64,000 nucleotides of DNA from an uncultured Collinsella sp. (GCA_934650975.1 CAKUFW010000002.1:5866-69865), one strand, 5' to 3'; shown: positions 33,223-42,715, counted from the first letter of the stretch. Program-made: numbers and translations. The notes: generated from the sequence alone by a model not told the origin.

Positions 33223-34425
33223 TTAGCAATAGCTTCGCTTGAGGATCTCGACGACGTCGGGGTCGGTTAGGGCGACGGGATCGTGGCCGAACAGGGCGTC
33301 GTTGGTCGTTAGGGCATTGTGTGCGAGGGCGGGCAGCTCTTCGGCGGTAATCCCCCACTCGCTCATGGCAAGATCCGCCACGTGGCACGCCTCCATCAGG
33401 CGGGTAAGCTCAATTACAAAATCGTGCGGGTCGCTTGCCTCGGCATTACCCATCAGGCGTGCCATGTCGATATAACGCTCGGGCGCGGCACCGTGATCGA
33501 TCATCCACGTGTGGTAGGCGCGCGCGATCATGATGAGGCCGGCGCCGTGCGGCAGGTCGTGATGATGTGCACTCATACCGTGCTCAAGGCCGTGGCATCC
33601 CGCGCAGCCCGAGCACACCATGGCATAGCCGCCGAGTGTGTTGGCAAAAGCGAGCTCGGCACGCGCATCCAGGTCGTCGCCGCTGTTCACGCATGCAGCC
33701 AGCGAAGCCGCGGCGCGTCGAATACCCTCGCGGCAAACCATGTCACCCATGGGCGTGTTGGTATTGGCGATATAGCACTCAACGTTGTGGAACAGGGCAT
33801 CGAAACCCTGATAAGCCGTCAAGCGCGCCGGAACGCTCACCATAAGCTCGGGGTCGACGACCGAAAGCACCGGGAACAGGCGCGGATCGCCCAGGCGCAG
33901 CTTCTCGTCATTCTCCTCACAGGAGATCACGCCGCCCGCGTCGGCCTCCGAGCCGGTGCCGGCCGTCGTGGTCACGCACACCAGCGGCAGCGGGTCGTTG
34001 GGGATGGGCAGTCCAAGCGCAGTGCCGCCGTTCACAAAGTCCCAGATATCACCAGGGCACTCGTTGCCCTCGGCGTCCGTGTGCGGGTTTGCCGCCACCG
34101 CGCAGATGCCCTTGCTGCCGTCCATGACCGAGCCGCCGCCGAGCGCCAGCACAAAGTCGCAGCCATGGGTGCGCGCCATCCAGCCACCCGCGTTGACGGT
34201 TTCGCGCAGCGGGTTGGGCTCAATGCGGTCGAACAGCTCGTGCACCACGCCGGCGCGATTGAGCTCGGCCTCCACGCGCTGCAGATATCCAAAGCGCTTG
34301 ACCGAGTTGCCGCCGGTCGTGACGACAAGCGCCTTGGTACCGGGAAGCTTCTGTGCGCCCAGCTCGCTCAGCTTGCCCGCGCCAAACAGCACCTTAGTCG
34401 GCGCGAAGAATGTATAGCCATTCAT
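33223..34425 (-). CDS. Iron-containing alcohol dehydrogenase
   Basis: The 400-residue protein has the Fe-ADH layout: an N-terminal NAD-binding half with LALGGGSVMDGSKGI, and a C-terminal metal-binding half with GCHGLEHGMSAHHHDLPHGAG, which holds three metal-ligand histidines. TTTAGTGSEADAGGVI is the family's conserved loop. It would reduce aldehydes or ketones to alcohols with NAD(P)H, plausible as a fermentative butanol- or propanediol-type enzyme; the substrate is not readable. It is monocistronic, with hairpin repeats on both sides. Confidence 0.9.
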   Translation of the reverse strand: MNGYTFFAPTKVLFGAGKLSELGAQKLPGTKALVVTTGGNSVKRFGYLQRVEAELNRAGVVHELFDRIEPNPLRETVNAGGWMARTHGCDFVLALGGGSVMDGSKGICAVAANPHTDAEGNECPGDIWDFVNGGTALGLPIPNDPLPLVCVTTTAGTGSEADAGGVISCEENDEKLRLGDPRLFPVLSVVDPELMVSVPARLTAYQGFDALFHNVECYIANTNTPMGDMVCREGIRRAAASLAACVNSGDDLDARAELAFANTLGGYAMVCSGCAGCHGLEHGMSAHHHDLPHGAGLIMIARAYHTWMIDHGAAPERYIDMARLMGNAEASDPHDFVIELTRLMEACHVADLAMSEWGITAEELPALAHNALTTNDALFGHDPVALTDPDVVEILKRSYC

Positions 34426-34544
34426 GCAACGATCTCCTCACGTATATATGCGTCGTGTTGCCGCCATTATAGCGACCGCCGTGCGCAGCCGCCCCGGCCG
34501 CAAGCTACCGTCCCAACAGCGACAACCGACGTTTGCCCAGATAA

Positions 34545-34581
34545 AACCTACCAAAATAAACCTGTCCCTTTTTGGCAGGTA
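34545..34581. repeat. AACCTGCC-type palindromic repeat between divergent genes
   Basis: AACCTACCAAAA (34545-34556) and TTTTTGGCAGGT (34569-34580) surround TAAACCTGTCCC. The core is the same as at 3773 and 48005. Here it lies upstream of two divergent genes, not at a stop codon. Confidence 0.8.
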
Positions 34582-34622
34582 GAATAACCCATAAGGTAAG
34601 TATGTTTCTGAGTTATTTCGTG

Positions 34623-34652
34623 TTGACCCTTTTGAGCGAGATAGGGTATAAC
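34623..34652 (+). promoter_or_regulatory. Promoter of the glutamate-type ABC operon
   Basis: TTGACC (34623-34628) and TATAAC (34647-34652) are spaced 18 bases, 44 bases before the ATG of the binding-protein gene. This is the best sigma-70-type promoter match in the window. Confidence 0.65.
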
Positions 34653-34695
34653 TCTACTCAACCGCTAGGGATTTTATTGAGAAAGGTGTTCTCCC

Positions 34696-35691
34696 ATGAG
34701 CAAGAACCTCTCCCAGCAGGTCGTTCTCGACCGCCGCGGCTTTGTCGCCGCCACCTTCGCAACCGTCGCCGGCCTTGGTCTTGCCGGCTGCTCCGACACC
34801 AGCGCCGAGGCCGACAAGGGTTCCGCCGCCGGCTCTTCCAAGAGCTCCGACGACACCGAGGCTTCCACCACCCTCGACGCCAAGGCATTCGACAAGCTCG
34901 TCGACAACGGCCCCAAGGCCGACGACGATGCCATCGCCGCTAGCACTTGGGCAACTGCCGTCAAGAACGCCGGCGTCTTTAAGATCGGTGGCGTTCAGAC
35001 CTCCACGCTCTTCTCCCTCCTCAACGAGAAGGATGGCAAGACCCGCGGCTTCGACGCCGGCATCGCACAGCTCCTGTCCAACTACATCCTGGGCGAGAAC
35101 AAGGTCGAGATCACCCAGGTGACCTCCGACACGCGCGAGTCCGTGCTGCAGAACGGCCAGGTCGACGCCGTCTTTGCCACCTACACCATCACCGATGAGC
35201 GCAAGAAGCTCGTCTCCTTCGCCGGCCCCTACTATTACACGCAGCAGGCCATCCTGGTGCTCGCCGACAACGACGACATCAAGAGCGTCGACGATCTGGC
35301 CGACAAGAACGTCGCCGTCCAGTCCGGCTCCAACGGCCCCGCCATCCTGGAGGAGTTCGCCCCCAAGGCCAGCCAGCAGGAGTTCAAGACCGACGAGGAG
35401 GCCCGTCAGGCACTCCAGCAGGGTCGCGTCGACGCCTATGTCATCGACAACAACATGCAGCAGAGCGCCCTGGTCCGTGAGCCCGGCAAGTACAAGATCG
35501 CCGGCAAGCCCTTCGGCAGCAAGGAGCCCTACGGCATCGGCCTGCCGCTCGATTCCGACGGCGTCGCCTTCGTCAACGACTTCCTTAAGAAGATCGAGGA
35601 TGACGGCACCTGGACCGAGCTGTGGCAGATCTGCATCGGCGACCGCACGGGCGACACCAACGTTCCTGAGCTGCCCGAGGCCGGCGCCTAA
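34696..35691 (+). CDS. Amino acid ABC transporter substrate-binding lipoprotein (glutamate type)
   Basis: The 331-residue protein has a twin-arginine-like start (DRRGFVAATFATVAG) and a lipobox LGLAGC at about residue 32. A Ser/Asp/Lys linker leads to a type II binding-protein fold with GFDAGIAQLLSNYILG and DAVFATYTITDERKKLVSFAGPYYYTQQAI. These are typical of GluB-like glutamate or polar amino acid receptors. AAAGGTG lies nine bases before the ATG. It is followed by two permeases and an ATPase. A hairpin after this gene probably gives more receptor than permease message. Confidence 0.9.
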   Translation: MSKNLSQQVVLDRRGFVAATFATVAGLGLAGCSDTSAEADKGSAAGSSKSSDDTEASTTLDAKAFDKLVDNGPKADDDAIAASTWATAVKNAGVFKIGGVQTSTLFSLLNEKDGKTRGFDAGIAQLLSNYILGENKVEITQVTSDTRESVLQNGQVDAVFATYTITDERKKLVSFAGPYYYTQQAILVLADNDDIKSVDDLADKNVAVQSGSNGPAILEEFAPKASQQEFKTDEEARQALQQGRVDAYVIDNNMQQSALVREPGKYKIAGKPFGSKEPYGIGLPLDSDGVAFVNDFLKKIEDDGTWTELWQICIGDRTGDTNVPELPEAGA

Positions 35692-35780
35692 GCTTGCAAG
35701 CTGGGCAACAGCCGCTACGAAACCATACGGAAACGCACGATGCGCTTTATTGCGCTAAACTGTTTCCTTACTGAGTTGTC

Positions 35781-35806
35781 GGGGCTTCCGTACATACGGG
35801 AGCCCC
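35781..35806 (+). terminator. Intra-operon hairpin between receptor and permease genes
   Basis: GGGGCTTCCG pairs with CGGGAGCCCC (one G-U), followed by TTTCCTT. It lies 25 bases before the permease ATG and probably acts as a partial terminator. Confidence 0.6.
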
Positions 35807-35830
35807 TTTCCTTACCGGCGGGAGGTCCGC

Positions 35831-36490
35831 ATGAGTCTCTCCGAGCTCTGGTCGCTCTATGGCCAGAACTATATCGACGCGCTGTTCGCAACCTGGGGCA
35901 TGACGCTTGAGTCGTTTGCCATCGCCATGGTGCTAGCGGTCGCCGTCACCGTGATGCGCGTGTCGCCGCTCAAGCCGCTGCGCGTCTTTGGCGACCTGTA
36001 TGTCCAGGTCTTCCGTAACATCCCCGGCATCGCGTTGCTCATCATCGTCGTCTACGCGCTGCCGCCGCTCAAGATCGTGCTGCCCTACCGCACCTGCGTC
36101 ATCGTCGCCACGGTGCTACTGGGATCGGCCTTTGGATCCGAGAACTTTATGAGCGGCATCAACACCGTGGGCGTGGGCCAGGTCGAGGCTGCCCGCTCGC
36201 TCGGCATGAACTTCAACCGCATCCTCGCCAAGATCGTGATTCCGCAGGCGCTGCGCTCGAGTGTGCTGCCCATGACCAACCTCTTTATCGCCGTCATGCT
36301 CACCACCGCCCTGGGTAGCCAGGTGCCGTTGCAGCCGCAGGAACTCACCGGCGTGGTAAGCTACATCAACACGCGCTCGCTCGGTGGTGTCGCCGCGTTC
36401 TTTATCTCGGCCCTCGGCTATCTGGGCACGGCTTTTGTGGTAAGCCACATTGGCAACTACATCGATAAGAAGGTGAGGATCCTCCGATGA
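35831..36490 (+). CDS. Amino acid ABC transporter permease, GluC type
   Basis: The 219-residue membrane protein has five helices and the HisM/GluC EAA loop: GVGQVEAARSLGMNFNRILAKIVIPQALR. FRNIPGIALLIIVVYALPPL is the typical early loop. GGGAGG lies before the ATG. Its stop overlaps the next permease start by 4 bases (ATGA), so the two are coupled and form a heterodimer in the importer. The family takes glutamate, glutamine or other polar amino acids. Confidence 0.92.
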   Translation: MSLSELWSLYGQNYIDALFATWGMTLESFAIAMVLAVAVTVMRVSPLKPLRVFGDLYVQVFRNIPGIALLIIVVYALPPLKIVLPYRTCVIVATVLLGSAFGSENFMSGINTVGVGQVEAARSLGMNFNRILAKIVIPQALRSSVLPMTNLFIAVMLTTALGSQVPLQPQELTGVVSYINTRSLGGVAAFFISALGYLGTAFVVSHIGNYIDKKVRILR

Positions 36491-37320
36491 GTAAGCACTC
36501 CTCCCCCGCGCTTACCATGCGCGATGCGCTCTACGAGGCCCCCGGCCCCAAGATGCGCGCCAAGATTCGTATCGGCACCGCCATCTCGCTCGTTGCTGTA
36601 GCCGCACTCGTCGTCCTCGTGCTACAGCGTTTTTATGTGACCGGTCAGCTCTCGGTCCACTACTGGTACTTCTTTACGCACCTCACCACCTGGAAGTTCT
36701 TACTCGCAGGCTTTGAGGGCACCGTTAAGGTCGCGCTCACCGCCGGCGCCATCGCACTGGTTCTGGGCCTCGCCCTCATGCTCGGCCGCACGAGCGATAT
36801 CAAGCCGCTGCAGCTGGTCTGCCGTGTGCTCACCGACTTCTTCCGCGGCGTGCCAAGCCTGCTGTTCATCTATTTCTTCTTTTTGGTGCTGCCCCAGTAC
36901 AAGATCTCGCTGCCGTCGTTTTGGATGCTCACACTGCCCGTCGCACTCGCCGCAGCCGGTGTGCTGGCCGAGATCTTCCGCGCCGGCGTCAATGCCGTGC
37001 CGCGCGGTCAGGTCGAGGCGGCTCAGGCGCTCGGCCTCTCCAAGGCTAAAATCACCTTTAAAATCGTGCTGCCCCAGGCGATTCGGTTTATCATCCCATC
37101 GTTGATTTCGCAGCTTGTGGTCGTGGTTAAGGACACCACCGTCGCCTATGTGGTGAGCTACCCCGACCTGATGCAGAACGCCCGCGTGCTTATCACCAAC
37201 TACGATGCGCTTGTATCGGTCTACCTGGTGATTGCGGTCATCTACATCCTCATCAACGTCGCCATCAACAAGGCCGCCATCTACGTTTCGCACAAGACCG
37301 GCGCAACCATCATTCGCTAA
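36487..37320 (+). CDS. Amino acid ABC transporter permease, GluD type
   Basis: The 277-residue protein has an extended N-terminal cytoplasmic part (about 1-30), then five or six helices. The EAA loop reads PRGQVEAAQALGLSKAKITFKIVLPQAIRFIIPSL. FFRGVPSLLFIYFFFLVLPQYKI matches GluD/GltK permeases. It partners the GluC-type permease before it and the ATPase after it (gap 36 bases). The four genes, receptor, two permeases, ATPase, make up a complete importer. Confidence 0.92.
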   Translation: MSKHSSPALTMRDALYEAPGPKMRAKIRIGTAISLVAVAALVVLVLQRFYVTGQLSVHYWYFFTHLTTWKFLLAGFEGTVKVALTAGAIALVLGLALMLGRTSDIKPLQLVCRVLTDFFRGVPSLLFIYFFFLVLPQYKISLPSFWMLTLPVALAAAGVLAEIFRAGVNAVPRGQVEAAQALGLSKAKITFKIVLPQAIRFIIPSLISQLVVVVKDTTVAYVVSYPDLMQNARVLITNYDALVSVYLVIAVIYILINVAINKAAIYVSHKTGATIIR

Positions 37321-37356
37321 GTACCCACGTTTTTAAGGCATAAGGAGCCGAGCATC

Positions 37357-38121
<765 letters not shown>

Positions 38122-38173
38122 CCCAGTAACCACGCCCGCCTGCCATGTCAATCCGAATTCGAAAGCCACCCCT

Positions 38174-38983
38174 ATGATCGGAACCCGCACCTCATCCTCA
38201 TACACCCCGCACGTCGACGTCGCCCCCGACGACCGCCCGCTGATCCTCGTCGCGCCGCGCTGGGAAGAAGCGAAGCCGTTTTTGAGCGAGACGCTTTCCC
38301 CCAACGAGGAGATCGCCAGCGTCTTTGTCGACGCCATCCTTGCCGCCGGCGGACTGCCGCTGCAGATGTCCATCACCGAGGACATCGAGGTCATCCGCCA
38401 TTATGTCGACATCGCCGACGGCGTCGCCATCCCTGGCGGCCCCGACGTCAACCCCAAGCGTTGGGGCGACGAGCGCCCCTACGACCCCACACTGTGCTGC
38501 GAGATCCGCGATCGTTTTGAGTTTAAGCTGGTCAACGAGGTGCTCCGCGCCAAAAAGCCGCTCTTTACCACCTGCCGTGGCACACAGCTGTTAAACGTGG
38601 CCACCGGCGGCACCCTATGCATGGACGTACCCAGCTTGGGCGCGCGCGAGGGTCGCACGCAGTGGCGCCACACTCACGTGCTCAACGACCCCGTGCATCC
38701 CGTTGAGGTCGTGCCCGGCTCGCTGCTGGAGCGCGCGCTCGGCGGGCACAGGCTCATCCAGACCAACTCGGCGCACCACTGCTGTGTCGATCGTCTCGGC
38801 AAGCATACGCGCCTGGTCGCCCAGGCAACCGACGGCGTGCCCGAGTGCATCGAGGTCGAGGGCCAGCCCTTCTGCCTGGGTGTGCAATGGCACCCCGAGT
38901 ACACCTGGCAGACGCTCGAGACCGACTTTAACCTGTGGAAGTCGTTTGTCGAGGCAGCGGCCGAGGTTAAGCGAGCCCGCTAG
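38174..38983 (+). CDS. Gamma-glutamyl-gamma-aminobutyrate hydrolase family (peptidase C26)
   Basis: The 269-residue protein is a class I glutamine-amidotransferase-like hydrolase. The nucleophile Cys is in FTTCRGTQLLNVA, and the His-Glu pair in GVQWHPEY. GVAIPGGPDVNPKRWG is the PuuD-type oxyanion region. It would cleave gamma-glutamyl amides. The neighbouring glutamate-type importer suggests use of imported gamma-glutamyl compounds, an inference. The ATG at 38174 is the only suitable start, though its ribosome site is poor; reading from the ATPase end may help. Confidence 0.88.
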   Translation: MIGTRTSSSYTPHVDVAPDDRPLILVAPRWEEAKPFLSETLSPNEEIASVFVDAILAAGGLPLQMSITEDIEVIRHYVDIADGVAIPGGPDVNPKRWGDERPYDPTLCCEIRDRFEFKLVNEVLRAKKPLFTTCRGTQLLNVATGGTLCMDVPSLGAREGRTQWRHTHVLNDPVHPVEVVPGSLLERALGGHRLIQTNSAHHCCVDRLGKHTRLVAQATDGVPECIEVEGQPFCLGVQWHPEYTWQTLETDFNLWKSFVEAAAEVKRAR

Positions 38984-39016
38984 CTCGTGAACCACTCAGG
39001 TTAAAGCCTCCTAAGC

Positions 39017-39060
39017 CAGGGGGGCGAACACCAGCCACGGTGCCCGCCCCCCTGTATTTG
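39017..39060 (+). terminator. Terminator after the C26 gene
   Basis: CAGGGGGGCG pairs with CGCCCCCCTG, with ACC/GGT inside, and TATTTG follows. It ends the 34.7-39.0 kb plus-strand operon. Confidence 0.7.
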
Positions 39061-39092
39061 GTATGCTCGGTATGATCATCCCTCGCAAAAAG

Positions 39093-39911
39093 TCAAAGAA
39101 ATCTCGACCGCAATCGGTCGACGGTAAAGCAGATGGCTAAAACGCTCGCTACGTTTATTAGACAGTCAATTAAAATCGAAACGCATTGGCCATTCCCCAA
39201 CGGGGTCACACCGCAAGTCCACATGAGCATCGAGGACGGAAGCGGAAGCATGGAATCGGCTCCGAGCTGTATGTAGATCGCTACGACGTTGACAAGCAAC
39301 AACATGCCAATGGGACCGAAGCCAGACCCAAAATAAGAAACAACGATCACGCTAGAGACCGTGTATGCCAAGCAGACGAAACTGGTCAGAAGAAGTCGAT
39401 AGCAAAATATATCTAAGTTGAAATACTGTTGTGCATCCAGAACGATTGCGCAGTTAAGACGGTACAAAACGACGCTCGACAGGACAAAGGCGCCCAAAAG
39501 GGCGAAAGAAGACAGCATCGCTCGCGCAACGATAGCGCACACACGCTTCCCTCCCCGAGCCTCCGACAACCCCCACGGTTCCTCAACAAAGCCCGAACTG
39601 ACAAAGCACGGAACAATGCAAGCCGCGATGAACGGAAAGAACAATGCGTGAGCCAACGGGGCCACGTTGAACAGCAGACCGCGAAAAACCTCTGCATTAC
39701 CAAATAGAAGGACATCCTCTGCCGATAGCCGAAGCGTCGGGTCTGGGAAAAAGCCCAAGAAACTGTTCTCACGGAGGCTACAGAACCACATCGGGAAAGA
39801 ATTAAGCTGCAATACCACCATGCACGCATAAATTGCCAGGATTAAGGCGTATGCTCTTTTGCTCACATGCTTCAATTCTGAATGGAGGAACCTTTTAATC
39901 TGACGAGCCAT
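39093..39911 (-). CDS. ABC-2 type membrane subunit (second of two)
   Basis: The 272-residue protein has about six hydrophobic helices and no clear enzyme motif. Its position after an ABC ATPase and another membrane subunit marks it as an export permease subunit. GGAGG eight bases before the ATG at 39911 fixes the start, which overlaps the preceding gene by 17 bases. The whole trio is AT-richer than its surroundings, suggesting transfer. Pairs of such permeases with one BcrA-type ATPase are common in lantibiotic self-immunity and bacitracin-type export. Confidence 0.75.
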   Translation of the reverse strand: MARQIKRFLHSELKHVSKRAYALILAIYACMVVLQLNSFPMWFCSLRENSFLGFFPDPTLRLSAEDVLLFGNAEVFRGLLFNVAPLAHALFFPFIAACIVPCFVSSGFVEEPWGLSEARGGKRVCAIVARAMLSSFALLGAFVLSSVVLYRLNCAIVLDAQQYFNLDIFCYRLLLTSFVCLAYTVSSVIVVSYFGSGFGPIGMLLLVNVVAIYIQLGADSMLPLPSSMLMWTCGVTPLGNGQCVSILIDCLINVASVLAICFTVDRLRSRFL

Positions 39912-40719
39912 TGAGCACACCTCCGACACGACAGGTCACGAGAGCGTAAATCAATACCGATAGACAGCCAGCTGCCACGCCATACCCCAGAAGCGTCAGC
40001 TGCCCCATATCGCTATACCCAAGGGCACATCCGACTCCAAGGTACGGCCCCGGAAGGAGGAAGATCCATCGCAAAGATGGTATAGGCGCCTGAAGGAAGG
40101 CTCCGTAGAGCGTCAAGCTCATGACAAATCCTATTATTACCGCAGCCCCGCTAAATACGGCGCTGCTTGTAATCCGATAGATGGTCACCGTCTCCAACGC
40201 AACCGATATCACCAATACGGCGTTGATTAACATCGCGGGCAAAAATGCAGCCAGCATGTCGTGCGTGCAGTTTTGTCCCCCACGCATTATGGCTATTGCA
40301 AACAGAAGAAGGCAAAGTGCGCTATATGCTGCGCCGACTATTAAAGCAGACGAAAGCACGTGTGCCAGAGCCCCATTAAAGCGGGCGAGACCTCTTGCCG
40401 AAGAAATTCGGTATCCCTCTTTATAGCCATGCTCCTGTAAAAGCACCAGACAAACGATGAGTGGGACGAACAGGGAGGTACCGGCGAAAGCACTGCGTGC
40501 AAGGGTCTCATCAGGCGCAGAAGGATCGATTACATTCCAGAAGAAACCAATATCCTCCCCATAAACGCCATTGCCAAAGACTAACAACGTTGCTCCCTTT
40601 TTTAGGAAGACACCGAAGAGAAGACCGAACGCCAACATAAACGCAAGACCAAACTGTGCCGGGAACATCCTGTGTAGACGCATCAAATCTGCCTTTATGG
40701 AATGGATCGCCCGCTTCAT
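39895..40719 (-). CDS. ABC-2 type membrane subunit (first of two)
   Basis: The 274-residue protein has six or so hydrophobic helices: residues about 22-40, 80-100, 115-140, 155-180, 190-210, 245-265. It begins with a short basic amphipathic segment (MKRAIHSIKADLMRLHR), typical of ABC-2 permeases. Its ATG overlaps the ATPase stop (4 bases), so it is coupled to it. No substrate can be read. It forms a three-gene export unit with its neighbours. Confidence 0.78.
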   Translation of the reverse strand: MKRAIHSIKADLMRLHRMFPAQFGLAFMLAFGLLFGVFLKKGATLLVFGNGVYGEDIGFFWNVIDPSAPDETLARSAFAGTSLFVPLIVCLVLLQEHGYKEGYRISSARGLARFNGALAHVLSSALIVGAAYSALCLLLFAIAIMRGGQNCTHDMLAAFLPAMLINAVLVISVALETVTIYRITSSAVFSGAAVIIGFVMSLTLYGAFLQAPIPSLRWIFLLPGPYLGVGCALGYSDMGQLTLLGYGVAAGCLSVLIYALVTCRVGGVLNGSSD

Positions 40720-41441
40720 AGCGAGACCTCCTGCATCAAGCGCCTGTAATATTCTTTTAGGGACGACGCTTCATTCCTTATGACATCCATCGATTCTTTT
40801 TTCAGCAGTTCCCCGTCATGAATAAACAGGCAGCTTGTTGCAACCGACGCCAACTCATCCAAATCATGGCTAGAGATGAGCATGGTCTTGCCCTGGTCTC
40901 GATTCAATTGGCCGATAAGGGCCCATATGCTCTCGATGCCCAGCGGGTCCAACCCATTTGCCGGCTCATCAAAAATAAGCAAGTCAGTGTCACCCAACAA
41001 AGCCGTAGCTATATCCAGCCGCCGTTTCATTCCCAGAGAAAAACTGCTCACGCTCTTTTTCTCTTCGATGTCCAGTCCAACCAGACTCAAAACGCGAGGA
41101 ACCTCACGGCTCTCATCAAGCCCCCATTCCGCACATCGGATTTGAAGATTCTCAGCCGCACTGAGGGACTGGTATGCTCCGCTGGAATCTGGCACGTAGC
41201 CGACACGCGCCCGCATCAGGCTGAGCTCCCTTTTTGACTTGCCTCCAAAGAGTTCCACGCTCCCCGACGATGGCTCGCAGAGGCCCAATACGATTTTAAT
41301 GAGCGTGCTTTTGCCCGCTCCGTTTGCACCAACAAGGGCGCAAAGCTCAGACCGATGCACCTCGAAGGAAACGTCATGCAAAACGCGCCGTTTCCCATAG
41401 CGCTTTGACACCTTTGATAGCTTTACCGCTGATGCACTCAT
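40716..41441 (-). CDS. ABC transporter ATP-binding protein, BcrA/lantibiotic-immunity type
   Basis: The 241-residue ATPase has Walker A GANGAGKST (about 38-46), a signature that is unusual (SFSLGMKRRL in place of LSGGQ), Walker B LLIFDEPANGLDP and H loop ISSHDLDEL. The signature SxGMKQRL is characteristic of the BcrA, NukF and Lan immunity group. It powers the two membrane subunits downstream. A TTGACA box lies upstream. No lantibiotic precursor or modification gene is visible in the window, so its role as immunity or peptide export is unproven. Confidence 0.88.
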   Translation of the reverse strand: MSASAVKLSKVSKRYGKRRVLHDVSFEVHRSELCALVGANGAGKSTLIKIVLGLCEPSSGSVELFGGKSKRELSLMRARVGYVPDSSGAYQSLSAAENLQIRCAEWGLDESREVPRVLSLVGLDIEEKKSVSSFSLGMKRRLDIATALLGDTDLLIFDEPANGLDPLGIESIWALIGQLNRDQGKTMLISSHDLDELASVATSCLFIHDGELLKKESMDVIRNEASSLKEYYRRLMQEVSL

Positions 41442-41479
41442 ATCGTTCCCCCTTTCTCTTATCGTATTTACTTTCTGTT

Positions 41480-41508
41480 ATTGTTTGTCGATAACTTATA
41501 TTTGTCAA
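41480..41508 (-). promoter_or_regulatory. Possible promoter of the ABC export operon
   Basis: A perfect TTGACA (41508-41503, minus strand) is followed at 17 bases by AACAAT. GTTAT-N9-ATAAC is an inverted pair within the same region and may be a regulator site, for example for the XRE protein next door. Confidence 0.45.
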
Positions 41509-41516
41509 GACAATCT

Positions 41517-41548
41517 CAAAAGATAGAGCCCGTGTTGGACACGGGCTC
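41517..41548 (-). terminator. Terminator after the XRE regulator gene
   Basis: GAGCCCGTGT and ACACGGGCTC form a perfect 10-bp stem with a three-base loop, followed on the minus strand by TATCTTTTG. Confidence 0.8.
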
Positions 41549-41586
41549 CATCGCTCTGATACTTCGTTTTAGTTGTTTGCTTTATG

Positions 41587-41916
41587 CTACTCGTCGCTCA
41601 AATCGACAGCAAAGACTGATGTCGGAAGCGACACCTCGTTGCCTCCGCCATCCCGCAGTTGCTTTACGACATTTTTTGCGCGCTCGACAATAAGCTCCTC
41701 AAGCTCTTTCTCACTCACACGCTGAATAATATCTCCCGGTTGACAATCAAGTTCATCACAGATATCGAGAAGCGTCTTAAGGCGAATTGCTTTTATCTTT
41801 CCGTTTCTTAGCTTTGAAATATTAGCCGGGGTATGCCCCGTGGCCCGGATCAGATCGGCACTGGTCTTTCCGGTCTTAAGCAGCTGCGTCTCAAGCTCGA
41901 TGATGAGATAGCTCAT
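41587..41916 (-). CDS. XRE family helix-turn-helix regulator
   Basis: The 109-residue protein has an N-terminal Cro/CI-type helix-turn-helix (about 5-65: KTGKTSADLIRATGHTPANISKLRNGKIKAIRLKTL) with the DICDELDCQPGDII ending typical of YozG/HTH_26 proteins. A C-terminal tail of about 40 residues follows. It lies 8 bases after a DUF2975 membrane protein gene; this pairing is common and thought to form a membrane-linked regulatory unit. It may control the adjacent ABC export operon. Confidence 0.88.
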   Translation of the reverse strand: MSYLIIELETQLLKTGKTSADLIRATGHTPANISKLRNGKIKAIRLKTLLDICDELDCQPGDIIQRVSEKELEELIVERAKNVVKQLRDGGGNEVSLPTSVFAVDLSDE

Positions 41917-41924
41917 GTTTCCTC

Positions 41925-42485
41925 CTACACAAGCTCGTCAGACTGCTCTTGGAGCAGCGAGGCATAACTCCAGATCGCCGAGATAAACAAACAGACAACC
42001 GCACCGATAAACGACCCCACATCAAAGGTAGCGCCTTGGCAAATCTCAATAACGAAGGAATGAGGCACGATGTAAAGCTCCAGTCCGCCAATGGTGAGAC
42101 TGACCGATCCATAGGCACCAACAAGCGAAACCACGGCGTTAACAGCAAAGGCAAGTGCAAGAACACGGATAAGCCGCACATGCGCCTTGGTAAAGGGCGA
42201 GACGCCCCGAGAGATGTTACGGCTGATTCCGCACAAAACGACAAGCGAAACACCCGCGACAAGCGCCATGCACAGTCCGCTTGGGATAACGATGCGCCCG
42301 CCGTCGAAAAGCGTCACGACACCGAAAGAATCGACGGAAGCAACGTTTGCAATCGCATACCAGATCACGTAAACAACCAACGCGGCAAAAGCGACGAGCA
42401 TTCCAGCGAAAACGACCATCATGCAAAAACCAAGCTTCCTGATATTTTCACGCGCCTTGGCCATACGCTGAACGCTGTTGGACAT
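41925..42485 (-). CDS. DUF2975 membrane protein
   Basis: From the ATG at 42485 the product has 186 residues with four hydrophobic helices (about 20-45, 70-92, 105-130, 155-175). The segment GISRNISRGVSPFTKAHVRLIRVLA is the DUF2975 hallmark. AGGGTG lies five bases upstream of the ATG; an upstream extension to 42584 lacks a site. These proteins usually sit beside a YozG-type XRE regulator, as here. The function is unknown; a sensor or anti-regulator role is inferred from the pairing. Confidence 0.83.
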   Translation of the reverse strand: MSNSVQRMAKARENIRKLGFCMMVVFAGMLVAFAALVVYVIWYAIANVASVDSFGVVTLFDGGRIVIPSGLCMALVAGVSLVVLCGISRNISRGVSPFTKAHVRLIRVLALAFAVNAVVSLVGAYGSVSLTIGGLELYIVPHSFVIEICQGATFDVGSFIGAVVCLFISAIWSYASLLQEQSDELV

Positions 42486-42627
42486 ATACTCACCCTCATC
42501 GAATCTATCGTTATCGGAATAGTTTATCGAACAACGATATGGATTGCATGCGGAAAGCCCCGCCAGTGCGCATAGCCCACTCACTAATCAGAAGGGGTGA
42601 GAGTGGATTTTTGGACACGTATCGAAC

Positions 42628-42691
42628 GAGAGTGGATAATCTCCCACTTTGAGGCCGCCACCGGGCCTAAAACGGGCGATTATCCACTCTC
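42628..42691. repeat. Hairpin element, GAGAGTGGATAATC type
   Basis: GAGAGTGGATAATC (42628-42641) is inverted exactly as GATTATCCACTCTC (42678-42691), with AGGCC/GGCCT inside. A partial extra copy, GAGAGTGGAT, lies at 42599-42608. It lies 25 bases after the Hpt gene stop. Confidence 0.8.
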
Positions 42692-42715
42692 ATAGTCATC
42701 AAGGCTCGCAAGCTC

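Noticed and set aside
39093-41441. A lantibiotic biosynthesis cluster
   Set aside because: Only exporter or immunity-type genes are present. I found no precursor peptide, LanB/LanC/LanM-like gene or leader peptidase in either direction.
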